A stretch of DNA of 64,000 nucleotides. It comes from Sialis fuliginosa (taxonomy: Eukaryota > Arthropoda > Insecta > Megaloptera > Sialidae). Positions 47,576 to 60,186 of this stretch are shown here, piece by piece (the first letter of the stretch is position 1; each line of letters starts with the position of its first letter). The translations under genes were made by a program, and so were the position numbers. A model generated the notes under the pieces. The model was not told where the DNA came from. It was given only the letters and a program-made list of their open reading frames with translations, and ran no database searches. Where the stretch lies: positions 18,351,638-18,415,637 of the forward strand of contig OY540815.1 in assembly GCA_961205875.1 (NCBI GenBank), given 5' to 3'.

Positions 47576-49050
47576 GAAGTTGCTTCGATATAAAACAAAT
47601 GTATATTGTATTCAAAAATATCTTAATTTTTCAACGTAGAAATGATGTATACTCGTATTTATCAAAACTAGAGTCATGAATAAAATGGATGGTCTTCAGA
47701 AAGTTGAACGAAGACTATTATGGTATGTAAGCTAAGGCCCTTATCGCAGCATTTGGTATCAACACAGATAAGTTTGTCTTCTACACCGGATATGACGTAG
47801 TAATTAACGTAAATAAAACGTAGTCGAGTCAGCTAAGCTATTCGAAAAAACATTTCTTCGAAGATTGCTAAGTAAGTATAGTTCTATAAATTAATCCATA
47901 TCTATTATTTTTTATCTAGTCTTGTAGACATAAACAAAATCTTTTAGATCTCGGTTTTCATTGACAACATCCCCCCCCCCCCCCATAACAGTTTTATAGT
48001 TAGTTGTCCATTGACCAAATAATTCAAATAACTCAAATAAACATATATTATTTTGAGCCAGACTATTATTTTGCTTCCTCTAATTGTCAAAATTTAAAAA
48101 TATACAAAACAATAATCAGGCACGTCTTAAGAACAACTAATATTTTTCAGTAAAATTGTATAAAAATTAATTAACTACCTTTCGTGAATTTAGCACGAGG
48201 AAGCACTGTTCATTTACTTGGAAGATGTTTTTTGCAATGTCATCGTGTATTAAAAAAAAAACTATAATGATACATAATTAATCAGAATTATTTATGATCA
48301 TATAATTGATTTCAATATCAAAATATCAACAAAGGGAACAAAGAAATTATAGAAAGAAGATTCATTAGGACAGAAAGAAATTAATATTGATAAACGCCAG
48401 ATACAAGTATGTTAGTTTCTGACACCTCCCACAGCTACGTGAACGTTGGTTTAAATAAAACTAACTATCTGCCCGTCCGTCTGTCTGTCTGTCAACTCGT
48501 TAACTAACGCCGTCTGACAGATGACGTTTGTGTCAAAAAATTTCTAATCTTTCATAAGTTACAAGTAATGTTTAATAATTTGGGAACGCTAGAGTTGAAG
48601 CTGGATATGAACGCTCTCTAACCTTTGTAATTAAATTGATTTTTTTGTAATACTACTGTACTTATGAAATACATTTTGATGATTTTTAGATTGCAGGTGG
48701 AATAAATAACTGAGATATTTGAAACTAGTTTTTACATATTATATTTTACTAGATTCTAATATATGTTAACCGTTTACACTCCTATTTTTAGCTCTACTCG
48801 ACATGGTTTTTTGCTATTACTTTTGATTTTTTTTATTAAGGGGTCACGCAATAATATTTAGATTTTATACACTTATTAAAATAATTATGTGATCAAGTAT
48901 ATGTTATGTAATTATGGTAAAAATGGCTGAATATAAATAAATTAAAAACTATTTTAAAGATTGATATTTTTACGTTTTAGTGATTTTTGAATAATGTTTA
49001 AAGATTTGGTCAAAAAACATTTTAACCTCATGCACTTTTATTGACAAGGT
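47576..49050. other. intron with decayed repeats and a 14-C tract
   Basis: 47971-47984 is a run of 14 C. 48183-48235 carries the TTTAGCACGAGGAAGCACTG block of the 15294 repeat family. 48470-48535 contains a GTCTGTCTGTC run. No gene seen. Confidence 0.4.
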
Positions 49051-49059
49051 TTATAAAAA

Positions 49060-49560
49060 AATATTATATTTTTCTATAGCAATTATGCTTCCTCGCCATA
49101 TTGAAGATACTAGAAGCTTTGTGATCGTTTTAAAATGAGAAAAAAAATTGTTTTCCGATTTCAAAATTTTTACTTGATCTTTTCGTTTCAAGACAAGACA
49201 ATTACTTTTCGTTCTGTGTTTGTCTCTCTGTGTGTCTATCTGTCTGTTCCCTGAATCCTTGTCACACGCATAACTTATGAACCACAAATATTAATTTTTT
49301 CAAAATATCTCAACATGAAAATTTTATAGAATCTTTTTTGTAGAGCATCCAATTTTCTATAATATAGGTCACACAACGTTGTCATTTGTTTTTTATAACA
49401 ACTATTTACTTTGAAATATTAAAAGTCATTTTGACGTTTGGATAGCAGAAAAATTTAGATTTAGATTGAAACTGTCAAAAAATTAAAAATATACGAAAAA
49501 ATATTACTTTTGATGAATTTAGCACGAGGAAGTACTATGGATTTACTTGGCAGATGATTT
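49060..49560 (-). mobile_element. dispersed repeat family (CCTGAATCCTTGTCACACG), second copy
   Basis: CTTCCTCGCCATATTGAAGA, CTAGAAGCTTTGTGATCG, CTGAATCCTTGTCACACGCA, TTGTAGAGCATCCAATTTTC and TTTAGCACGAGGAAGTACTA appear in the same order as at 15294-15770 (and partly at 10430-10500). Non-coding. Confidence 0.6.
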
Positions 49561-49971
49561 TTAACTAACTAATTGTATTATTGATTGATTTAATTTTATT
49601 CTAATTTAGAGTTGGTTGAACGTATTGTTAATTTTTTTTTCAGAGTGCTAAAGTATACATTTGATAGCATTTGTGACCTTATTGAATATTGAAAAGCAGT
49701 CTAGTAATTTTGTTTTATGTTGTACAGATATATAGGCATAAACCAATATAATTTCTAATGAAATATTCCGATAATTCACCAAACAATACGACTGTAACAG
49801 TATAGCACAAGAAACAGCATTGTAATATCTCATCTCACGATCATTTAGTGACGTCACTTTCACATGGAATCTTAAAATGACGTCATGTTTAACACGATCC
49901 AAAATATTGAGCGTTATACGCACTAAATCTTTTACCAGGGCTGGTGTATATTATAAAAAATATAGTATCTA

Positions 49972-50381
49972 CCATAGACATAAAACATGGATCGTTCATC
50001 TGACTTGAAAACAGAGTCGTGTCAAAAGAAAGAGAAAGAAATAGGTTTGGAATATAATTGTCCTTTTAGACCGTACATCTGACTTGAAAACAGAGTCGTG
50101 TCAAAAGAAAGAGATGGAAATAGGTTTGGGATATACTTGTCCTTTTTTAAACAGGAGTGTCTATTTTTATTAGAAAAACAGATAGATATATTCCAAACCT
50201 ACCGCATCTCTCTCACTGTTTTGGAGAAATGTTACACCATTATGTTAACCCGTTAATGCCCAGCGTCCTATATAGGACAGTGAGTTTTTTATGTTCGCCT
50301 TTGTTTTAGGAAACATGAATAGGACGCTGGGCGTTAATGGGTTTTAATACAGAATGCGCGGTCCATGCTCTATGTCTATGG
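49972..50381. mobile_element. inverted-repeat element with internal 79-bp duplication and nested hairpin
   Basis: Ends CCATAGACATAAAACATGGA and TCCATGCTCTATGTCTATGG. TATCTA on both sides (49966-49971, 50382-50387) is a possible 6-bp duplication. Inside, a unit starting CATCTGACTTGAAAACAGAG is repeated at 49997 and 50076. A 93-bp foldback (50249-50341) sits in the right half. Confidence 0.65.
50249..50341. mobile_element. piggyBac-like mini-foldback
   Basis: CCCGTTAATGCCCAGCGTCC at left, GGACGCTGGGCGTTAATGGG at right. TTAA precedes the left end; the right is followed by TTTTAA, so the expected TTAA duplication is shifted by two bases. Ends beginning CCC with TTAA targets fit piggyBac-type MITEs. 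Confidence 0.55.
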
Positions 50382-51604
50382 TATCTAACGGTTTCTTGTA
50401 TAGTATAAATACACGCTACATTTAAGCGCTATCCTGACAAATATTCTATTTTTCATCAAAACTGATTTGTGTCAATATTTAGTTATATTGTAAGATCAAT
50501 AAATCAATAATTGATTTTAATCACAAAACCCTCACGTAGATCTTTTGTGCAGTTATTAATTAAATAGGTACATATAATGTAAATAAATATATTTTGTCGA
50601 CCCTCAGACCCATCTCAAACTTATATTCCTCTCTCTTACCTTCCTTGTTGTGACTTTAACTCAAAAGATTTTTTTGTGCGCCTTTTTGTGTTAAGGTATT
50701 CAAGCGAAGTATTTTTATTTAGAGTTTTATTGTATATATTTTTTTGTGTGTAGATAATGAATAATAGGTAACAATATACCAATTGTCCGACAAAGATAAA
50801 CACATACTAATATATTGTTATCAGTATTGCGCTCTTTGCATTTCACTGTTATTTATTATATAAATTATTTAAATATCAATACGTATATTGTTAAAGAAAG
50901 ATGCATATACGCATATACTTTGTAATCAGTATGTCTGTCTTTGTCGGGCGTCGGTATTTATTATATAAATTATTTAAATATCAATAGAAGCATTGTAAGA
51001 CAGAGATGAGATGTTGATCTTTGATTATTATCAATATCTTGTACACTCTTCTCGTAAAGTTTTTTTGGTGAGTTCAAATCGATTAAATTAAATATAAAGA
51101 TTAGATTCTGAAGTCCATCATTTGAATTGTGTGTACTTTTTTTTAAATAAGTCTGTACAATATCGGTATTTTTAAATAACCTTACCGATATGGACAATAC
51201 TGTATATATGTAGTATGTACATTAATTTAATCGATTTATTAAACAATACAATTAACTATTGTACCTTAAATATAATTATACTCTAAATTTAAACTAACTT
51301 GTTTTCTGATTAAATGCGTAGGAATAACATTTAATATAAATAATAAAGTGTGTTTTACCGACAGAAGTTATAATCGCGAGATATTAAAAGTCTGAAAATT
51401 TCTGTCCACTGTTTCTTGTTACAAAAACAAATAAACATTTATGTATTCGTATTTTCTTTGTACATATTAAAAAAACATGAGTAAACTGTTTGGTATTTTA
51501 AAGATTGATAGTTAAAGTTTAATTAATCTAAATCTACTACTTCTGACTTTTATGAACATTGGAAAGTGTTTTTTTATCTGTTTTATTCATATAAAATTAT
51601 AAAT

Positions 51605-52115
51605 AAGGTAGTGGCACCAGTCTTGGCAAGGACCCCAGTAATGGCAAATTTTTAATTAAATCTACTGAATTAGAAATATGTGTTGATATTTGATTACTAC
51701 CATTTCTGAATATTAATTTTTATACATTAACTGTCTTACAGCGTGATTTGAAGACAATCGGCCAATAGGTGTTAAAATGATGTATAATTTATTTATTAAT
51801 TATTATATTATCATAGCAACTGGTTTAAATTATTTCTAATTTGACGATTATTTCTTTTATATCCTTTTTTCTCGTAGTACTTATCATTTTGTAATCATTA
51901 GCAAGTGTCCATCACTGCGTGCTCATTAGTGGCTTTACCTTGTTATTACTGGAGAAAAAAACATGAGCAAAATAAAAGGCTATAATTAAAAATATATATA
52001 TATATTTGTGGACTTTGGTAATTAAATTGATTAAATAAAGAGTTACTTATTTTATTAGTAACATGAGTTCATGAGAATTACAATTATAACGGCCATTAGT
52101 GGTGTCTTTACCTTA
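51605..52115. mobile_element. MITE family AAGGTACTGGCACCAGT, diverged copy
   Basis: Ends TAAGGTAGTGGCACCAGTCT and GTGGTGTCTTTACCTTA; interior GGACCCCAGTAATGG, TTTGATTACTACCATTTCTG and TTAGTAACATGAGTTCATGA as in 29211-29764. Confidence 0.7.
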
Positions 52116-52549
52116 CAAGCATTTCATATAAACATAAGTAATTGAAGCAGCGGCGCACACAAAAAAAACGCGGGTGTTAATTTTTGTTTTTTGTAATTAA
52201 ATAATATATATTGACGAATTCGGGTCTGACCCCCCCCCATGGGCAGTTTGAAGTGATTGCTATATAATTATTTTATCGTTTAATCGAGTGATGTTGTACG
52301 CAAGGCTAGTTGATATTATTTCAATTAATACCTATTTAATTAATTACAGAGCGTGCACTGTTGAATTTGATTAATTAAATTCACGAACCATCACATTTTT
52401 CTTCCTATCTATTTATCTAATAATTTTAATTTTACCAGCAACATTTTTTCTATCCACTGTTAAATAGATGTACAAATATAAAATATAGATTCTGAAATAC
52501 TTATTTTTTATTTGAATATTAAAATTTAACTACAAAAAAAGATTCTATA

Positions 52550-52830
52550 AAATGTTCACGTAATGTATCGCTCTTGGCATATCTTAAAAAAATCAATACT
52601 AAAATAGCACCCCTCCTCCTACACATGATTTTTATATGGGACTATCTACTAACCAGATCTAACTAAGAAACCAAGTTTCATTAAAATCGGTTCAGTGATT
52701 CATGAGTTATGAGTGTTACAAGGGTTCAGGGGACAGACACTGAACGAAATGTGTTTATCTTAACCTGAAACGGAAATATCAAGTAAGTAGAAATTTTTAA
52801 ATTAGAGAATTTTTTTTTGCTGAGGAAGCA
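52550..52830 (+). mobile_element. dispersed repeat family of 15294/49060, opposite orientation
   Basis: GATTCTATAAAATGTTCACG, ACTAAGAAACCAAGTTTCAT, TTCATGAGTTATGAGTGTTA, AAGGGTTCAGGGGACAGACA and a terminal TTGCTGAGGAAGC are the complements of phrases in 15294-15600 and 49060-49390. Confidence 0.55.
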
Positions 52831-53394
52831 AATATGAAAAATTCGTTATAATTCAAAATTTTCTTGTTGATTTACACGATACTAACATTTTTTCGGTCTC
52901 GATAAGACTGATAAATAAATGTAATTGTGAATTAACCTAGACGAGACATACCCGACTCTCGTCTCGTGTGCAGCCCTAATTGTTTTATTATTTGCGCCAA
53001 CCCAGTCGAGATTTAAATTGTCGGGATTGTTAATGACACCTATATGTATGGTATGGTATTAACATAATTTATCTATGAATGTACTGTAAATATATATTTA
53101 ATGTCCGTCTTATCTATTTAAAAAAACAATGCAAATTTAAACAAATCATAATTATATAACGATTTTAGTTTGGAATTTGCTCACAAATATTTATACAGTT
53201 TTATCAGTAGTCGATTCTATGCAGCAAAATTTGAGATTATTTATGTTAGATAGTTGCAATGCACAGAATATACATATATTGCAATGCGAAGAATGACTCA
53301 TATAAATAATGATTAAATAAGTAAAGACATTGCAGATTTAATGATCACAAAGAATCATTCACCTCTAAAATATGTATTATTACATACAAGCTGT

Positions 53395-54319
53395 TAAATG
53401 CGTAGGGATTTCCTAAACGGTAAGAAATACAGATTCGGTTAAATGAGATAAATTATTTGTAAGGAAGGGGTTAGTATTACTACATCAAAAAATATTAATA
53501 ATTGTATGTCGTTTAGGTGGTATACCCAAAAATCTAAAAATTCGGAAATTATTTAAATGGCTATAACTTTTTTATCAAAGGAGGCAGGTACTTTTTGTTT
53601 ATGGTTTCTTAAAGTACTTTTTGATTGTAATTAGAATGTTTATATCCCTTTTAGTTTTTGAGTTATAAGGCCTAACTTCAGTTTTTCTTATGCGTTACTA
53701 ATGTAAGTTGGCTATAGCATATTTGAACGTGTTTTTTATTCTACTTTACAACGATATGTAACTTTATTTATTTTCGAAAAAAAAGTAAGAACATTTTTGT
53801 TTTAATAGTTTATTGTTTTCAAATATTCATTTGTTATTTTGATTATTGTTATTGTGATTTTTATTTGATTTTTACTTAAATGTTTGTAATAAAATACTTT
53901 ATAAATATCACTAGTATTTAGTACTTCGATTTATTTTCGAAAATAAATATGACAAGTGCATATCGTTGTAAAGTAACAGGTAAAAAACACGTTCAAACTT
54001 GCTAAAGCCAACTTAGTGGCCCATAAGAAAAAAAAGTTAGTTGTAACTAAAAGTGAAATAAACATTCTAAATAGACCAATCAATTCTACACAAAAAGTGC
54101 TTAAAGAAACCGCAAACAAAAAGAACCTATCTACTTTGACAAAAAAGTTATAGACATTTAAAGAATTCTCAAATTTTTAAATTTTAGGGTATACCGCCTA
54201 AACCACATTAATATTATTAATATTTTTGATTTAGTAATACTCATCCATTCCTTAGAAATAATTCATTTCATTTAACGAAATCTGTATCTCTTACCGTTTA
54301 GAAAATCCCCATGCATTTC
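53395..54319. repeat. 925-bp palindrome with GTTTAGGYGGTATACCC inner arms
   Basis: Outer arms AAATGCGTAGGGATT, CCTAAACGGTAAGAAATACA, GGTTAGTATTACTACATC and their complements at 54183-54319; inner arms GTTTAGGTGGTATACCC (53513) and GGGTATACCGCCTAAAC (about 54190); further symmetric inward through AGTTGGCTATAGCA / GCTAAAGCCAACTTA. Related to 2338-2665. No coding capacity. Confidence 0.75.
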
Positions 54320-54595
54320 AAACTTATCTTGGACAAATTCAGATTATTTTCGCTCGACTGTATTTTGTTTAATGAATTACCATTTTAATTAAATTTATTT
54401 TAACGTACGAAGAACGACAGTTACATGCAAAACATGTGCAATAACTCATATTTAAATATCACATAGACCGTAAGTATTTACATTCTTAAATAATTTATTA
54501 TCTCTTGGAGAATTATCACACGATATTGTCCCATTACGAATATCCCAAATTTAAATAGGTAAACACAAAACAAGTATATCTTTTAAACCCCTGAG

Positions 54596-54722
54596 TGACC
54601 CCTACTGTCACTGACCCTTTGGTGGACATTAGGAATCTAATGTCTAGTACGTATAAGGTCTAGTTTCTTGCAACTGTCAAAGTGACCCTTGGTGATCTTA
54701 AATCTAGTGTATATAAGGGTCA
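54596..54722 (+). promoter_or_regulatory. cluster of nuclear-receptor half-sites in a 71-bp semi-tandem repeat
   Basis: TGACCC occurs at 54596-54601, 54612-54617 and 54683-54688, and its complement GGGTCA at 54717-54722. Two of the copies lie 71 bp apart in a degenerate duplication that also repeats TCTAGT...GTATAAGG/GTATATAAGGG. GGGTCA is an accepted variant of the AGGTCA half-site. Spacings are irregular (10 bp between the first pair), so this is weaker than the DR1 site at 14515. Confidence 0.3.
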
Positions 54723-56176
54723 TAGTTCTGTTTTCGTACTGTCCGATGCAAAATCTTCTCTCTATGCATATTAATTTAATGGTCAGTGCATGATTAATGA
54801 GTTTCAAGACTGGTCAAGTTTAGTTTAGTTCCCATGATTAGAAATTCAAAGAAAAATGTTCGTTCATTATTGATTTTGAATTTTAACGATCTTTTAAGTA
54901 AATACACTAATTAATTGTATGAACATAGGTTTTAATGAGCTTCATTAGATTATACATTTTATATTTGTTATATTGAGGTGTAAAATTGTATTCGTAATAT
55001 CCAAGATCGAATGTAATATTGGTATAATTTGGTTGTTAACTTTTTTCGAGTTGCGAGACTTTTTCAATCATAAAAAATTACGGAACATCAAAATCAATTA
55101 TGACTGTCTTAAAAATAGCAATAAGAATCGAAAATTGTCGTACGTTTTTTTAGTATTTATTATAAAAGGAGGTGAATAAAACTTTTATCATTCGCAATGT
55201 ACTGTGCTATAGATGTGCACAAAAAAACATGTGTTTATGTTGCCGTTAAGGCAGGTAAAATAAAGTTAACATACACACATGATATCTCCTCTCACTGTTT
55301 GTTTATTTCTCCTCGCATCGTTCAACAGCATAGCAATACTCCTAGTGCTACCAAGCGGCAAAAATAAATAGTATTGGGTTTCTGTCAAACATGTGAGAGC
55401 CCCTCAAAGTTTAATTAGACTTCTATTATATAAAATTAAAGTAGCTATTAGATATATTACTAATCAGGACAGAAGACAGTCAGTATATTATAATCCTTTG
55501 CTAAAAATAAATAGATTATCATACAGTTGTTTTTTTCTGTTAGAACTTCTAAAATTATAACAAATTAAAAGAGCTATTGAATATTGGAATATTTGATATT
55601 TCAACTGTACTGATAAATGAAATATTAAGTTATGATTTACAGGGGACATATGAAAATGAATATTACTTTAATTATTCTTAAATATAAACAGGTCTATTAA
55701 TAAAATGGTGAATTAATTCATCAATATATTAATTTAATAAAAATCCACTTGTCGAGCTAATAAATTAAATACTATTGTTATATAACTGCACATTGCAGGC
55801 CATTGTATGCTAATTGTTTAATGTAAACGTATAATTTTTGAATGGAATACTATCGCGTTAGAGATTATTTATTGCTAGAGACTTACCCATGTAAGTATCT
55901 ATTCTTTCTGCAAAATAAAAATAAATAGTAGAGAAATATTGCTTTCTAGTACTTTTACTTTTAATAACATGTTTTAAAATAGTTATCAAATAATTCAAGT
56001 AAGAATAAATATATGGGTTTTCTAACAATAAATATTTAACTAATTATTGATAGTAGAAATCATCTGGGATAATCAAGGCAAGTTTAGTTGTTCAGTTTTA
56101 TAAACAAGGTGCTCAATATAAAAATGTTATTTCAAATACATGCAAATATTGTTAATATTAGATCGATCTGAAAATA
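54723..56176. other. AT-rich intron, no clear element
   Basis: 55190-55400 is slightly more complex (GTTGCCGTTAAGGCAGG, CTCCTCGCATCGTTCAACAG) but without a motif cluster. Otherwise plain. Confidence 0.4.
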
Positions 56177-56561
56177 CAGTGAAACCTTGGTGTTCGTCGG
56201 AAATCGGTTCCTGAGAGTAGGTCGAAAATCAAAAATGCCTAAAACCGAAGCAATATGTTCAAAGGAGGTGGGTAGATAAGACCGATTTTGCTTTAAATTA
56301 AGAATCCTACCCTGACAGACACAGAGGCAACCTCCATTCCGTATTTGTGTCCCCGTTTTTATATGTTGTACGTGTAGGCGTTCCTCTTGTATCAGGAAGA
56401 AGAAACAACATTTAAAGAAAATTAGATGGATGATTTTGTAAAAATGAATGCCAAGAAATTTGAAAAAAAAAAAAAATTATCATGTATAAAAATATTTTCT
56501 GTGTTTTTTTCAGTTAAAAAGTGGACGTAAACGGAGGACATTGAATAACAAGGTTCCACTG
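56177..56561. mobile_element. pogo/Tigger-like element, second subfamily
   Basis: CAGTGAAACCTTGGTGTTCG at left, AACAAGGTTCCACTG at right, TA at both sides. 385 bp, no transposase frame. Longer than, and diverged from, the 943-1073 family. Confidence 0.65.
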
Positions 56562-57230
56562 TATATATTTTATTGTATTCACAATTTTAGTGAATTACCT
56601 ATTATATTAGTTTTTTCATTAGTTTGAAATTTCGTCTACGAGTTTGACCAAAAATGTTTTTACAAAAATTAATAAAGTACGGAATAGCATACTGTGAAAA
56701 GTAAACAACCTCTTTGGGTGTTTACTAACAAACTTAAGGATGGAATTTCAAACTAAAAGTTAATTTGGTTCAAGATTCAAATAAAAAAAATGTACTTATA
56801 TACCTTTTCTTTGATATCAACATGAGAGCTCAATTTTAATTGATTTCTATGTGTACTGTAGTTAGAATAATGAGCAACTTGTTTTTTTTTTTTCACAAAG
56901 ATTTCTACCAATCGAGGAACAATGTCAAAATTAGGGAATTTAATGGTCGCTCTGACTTTTGAATGCCAAAACAAGGGACTAATTCAGAGCTAGTTGAATT
57001 TCTGTTTATACTTTCATTTAATTTTTATTAATATTATAAAAATAACAGAACATTATAGATAGTAACAGTAGGGTGTATGTCTATAATCCAAAACAGATTT
57101 TTTTTATCTATAAATTTTATTGTAAGATCAATAAAAACAGATCAGTAAAATTCTTCTTACCCCCCAATAAATTGACAGGGACTTTTGATGTATTATTTAT
57201 CTACATTTATATCTATACATTGTATAAAAC

Positions 57231-57430
57231 GCGTTTGTCTGTGCAGTAACTACTGAACGGATTTTATTCCGGTTTTCACTAATGAATACGTTAAGTTTAG
57301 GTGTATAATTTGTGTAAAAATGTAAATGTTCGCGTAAATGGTTAGCGATAAATGAAAACGATGTTAGGTTTCATACAGATTAAATTTATATCCCTAGGTA
57401 ACACCTGGTCCAATGCGCTAGTTATTTGTT
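57231..57430 (+). mobile_element. Lepidopteran repeat (GGTAACACCTGGTCCAATGCG end), short copy
   Basis: CAGTAACTACTGAACGGATT, TTATTCCGGTTTTCACTAAT and GGTAACACCTGGTCCAATGC, then GCTAGT, as at 63415-63625 and inverted at 21298-21520. Confidence 0.6.
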
Positions 57431-58080
57431 AAATTAAAGAATATACAACCATTCAGCTAGATCGTTATTACTCTCAAGTCAAATACTGGACATGATATGA
57501 ATTGTAATAGATGGGATCATAGTCTGATTTTGGTTATACGGTTTTTATTAAAAATCCAATGCAAATATTGTATAAGAACCCAGCTGTTTTGCGATGGGCA
57601 AACAAAGCAGTACAATAAGAAATCATTCTTATGGAAATGTCCAGATATCAAACTCGTCCCTGGATGATTGATGGCGCAAATATACAAAACACCCTTATTA
57701 TTCCTGACCCCCAGCCTTTAAAATATGCGAATATATTATCTGCCGATGTTGACCAACACTGACCCTACCCGACCAGGGGTGGAACAAGGTGAATATTCCT
57801 ATCCGTACACCTGGTTAAGATTTCTGGGTATGTATGTAAAATCCTTTAAAAATCGACAACTCCATAAGTTTAATGGTAAAACTAATATTCAACTGAATTT
57901 GGATTTTTGGGGTGTGTTTTTGGTTTATAGCCTGTATTATATAATTTAATTCTTTATACATTGATGGTTTTTAACTTTAATATGTGCGGCCCATGCAAAT
58001 ATATTTTTTTAATATCAATTACTCTAAATTCTAAATATTTATTAATATTATATATTTTTATGAAAGTTCTTTATTTTTTA
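57431..58080. other. intron, partly more complex, no feature recognised
   Basis: 57580-57830 is less AT-rich (ATCAAACTCGTCCCTGGATG, GACCCTACCCGACCAGGGGT), without repeat ends; the overlapping frame 57725-57949 has no family resemblance. Confidence 0.35.
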
Positions 58081-58084
58081 CTAT

Positions 58085-58400
58085 ACAGGGTGTCTCGTAA
58101 ACATACCGACAAAATTTCAGAAGTTGTTGAGGACATTGTTTTAATGTTTTCAACAACTTTGTTAATTGTTTTAATGTTGCAAACGAGCCTGCACAAAAGC
58201 AATGAATTTTGTCTTTCGGTTGAAATTTTTTGTGGAAATGATAGTTAAAAATGTGTTGATTAAAAGTTGTAGAGGGTACAACTTACGAAAATCCAATATT
58301 TCTTCTCAAGGGGGCATCAAAACATTTTATGTTTATACATGATTTTATGCTTATATTTATTTTTATTTTTATCTCCTAAAGGGTCAGCTTTTAGAAAAAT
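58085..58400 (+). mobile_element. dispersed repeat starting ACAGGGTGTCTCGTAAACAT
   Basis: The ACAGGGTGTC(T/C)CGTAAACAT start followed by ACCGACAAAATTTCAGAAG is a phrase found at the ends of arthropod dispersed repeats. The far end is not recognised here. The open frame over it is chance. Confidence 0.4.
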
Positions 58401-58703
58401 TTGCAAGGGTTAAAAAAAGCTTCGAATTAGTAAATAAATACAGTATACTTAACTAATCATGCAATTTAAAAAAAATCGAAAAAAGTGAAAGTATAAGTTA
58501 TATTAGTCCGTATAATGAAGCATATAAGACCAATTCAGTAGTCTAAGCGACTAACTCCACAAAATGCAGTTGTTAAATATATCACTTATTGTTGATGAAA
58601 ATGTTTAATTATCTTTTAAAAATCTAAAAATAAAAAAAATAGTCAAAAAATAAAAATCCGCTACTACTACCGATTTAAAAAAATGCGATAATTATAAAAA
58701 AAC

Positions 58704-59066
58704 CAGGGCTTCAAACCGGAACTGAACCGAAAACCGTAAAAACCGTAATTTTTTGCTGGAACGAAAACCGGAACCGAAACAAAATAAAAATATCGGTTTT
58801 TTCGGTTCAGTATATGTTAAAATACGCGCGTTAACATGATCTTATTTCCCACATCAATTGTCTTTCGGGCTAACATACAAGTACCATGAAATGTTCCAAA
58901 TTATGCTAGAAAATAAATTTTTAATACAAATATTTTTTTTTTTAATTAATCACTCGGAGCTGAACCGAAAACCGAAAAAAACGTAATTTTTTCGGAACCG
59001 AAATATATTTTTTTACTCGAACCGTACCGAAAACCGAAACGAAAAAAATAACGGTTCGAAGCCCTG
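58704..59066. mobile_element. hAT-type MITE (CAGGGCTTCAAACCG) with internal GAACCGAAACCG repeats
   Basis: Ends CAGGGCTTCAAACCG / CGGTTCGAAGCCCTG. Flanks AAAAAAAC (58696-58703) and TAAAAAAC (59067-59074) agree at 7 of 8. Interior has many AACCGAAAACCG units in both halves. Confidence 0.75.
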
Positions 59067-59239
59067 TAAAAAACAATACAGCTGGCAATATGTTACATAC
59101 ATAAACTTAATTTATAATAAAACAACAAATCCATTATCTCTACTTCAAAGAACCCAAAGCAAAAAAAATAAATAAAAATATTTCGCACTTAGCTAACTGA
59201 ATCTTCTTCAACATACACGACGAGGGTTACTTATGTATA

Positions 59240-59430
59240 GGTATATATATAGGTATGTATGAGTGTGTAAACGGGTTAGAGTCAGACTTTAGCCGGGTGT
59301 CCGAGGAGTTAGCGCTGGCCGTTCTCTCTGACCATCATCAGGTTAGACTGGGCGGGCCGGCAAACGCGATGTTCCCACGGTCATTCTATGTGTATGGCTG
59401 TATGCGTGTATATGTGCCTTACCATACTGT
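59240..59430. promoter_or_regulatory. complex island, candidate intronic enhancer
   Basis: Less AT-rich block (TAGCCGGGTGTCCGAGGAGT, TAGCGCTGGCCGTTCTCTCT, GACTGGGCGGGCCGGCAAAC). A 91-codon plus frame resembles no family and has no conserved neighbour. Regulatory DNA is the simplest reading. Confidence 0.3.
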
Positions 59431-59638
59431 AGAACGCAGAAATCGAGTATTTATAATCCTTAGATCGTTAGTTATAAATGTTTTAAGTTTACACCATAAA
59501 ATTATTTCTAATTTAGGTTTGTTGAAATGAGGAATTGTAATAAAAATTTATAGAAATATACACAAGAAATTTTTTTTCTTCGCTCTATGATCTAAAATAA
59601 AACCTTGCCGTAGGATTGTCCTGTAGTTTAATTTTAAG

Positions 59639-60186
59639 AGGTGCCGCAAAGGGGGTTCCGTTTCCCATTTAAATAACATCGAAAAAATATTCTTTACTAT
59701 ACCAAAGTTGATATTACTGATTCATATAACGTCATTTTGTAGAGAATAAAATTATTTTCTAATAATACCAGTTGTCGGCTGGGTAATTGATTTATTTCTG
59801 TTAGCTCAGTAGTAGGGTTATATATTGCTATTTAATTGATATTTATAGAATATTGATGTTAAAATGCTGATTTTTGTAAAAAAATATTAATTAATAAAAG
59901 TAACATTTAATTTATTTTTATGAAAACAATAGTTTAGTTGTGAGAGCATTTTAGACGTTCATTTTAACAAATGAATCACTTAGAATGTCTGTAACTTTTG
60001 ATACGTTGAATTGAGAGACATGACTTTGAAGACACTTTCGTAGAGAATTTTACCTTCTGCAAAATGATGTCCTTAAAAAATTTTCAACAGTTATCATGAA
60101 TCAGTAATACTAACTTTAGTACTAAAAAATCATTTCCCCATGTTATTTAAATGGGAAACGGGACCCCCCCCCCCTTTGTGGCAACT
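59639..60186. repeat. foldback element with GGTGCCGCAAAGGGGG ends
   Basis: Left GGTGCCGCAAAGGGGGTTCC then GTTTCCCATTTAAATAACAT; right GTTATTTAAATGGGAAACGG then CCCCCCCTTTGTGGCAAC. The symmetry continues inward (GATATTACTGATTCATATAA / TTATCATGAATCAGTAATAC; AATGATGTCC / GACGTCATTTTG-like). 548 bp. Confidence 0.7.

Noticed and set aside
59255..59530. 91-codon frame considered as an extra exon
   Set aside because: Wrong strand for svp, no recognisable domain, composition changes halfway along the frame.
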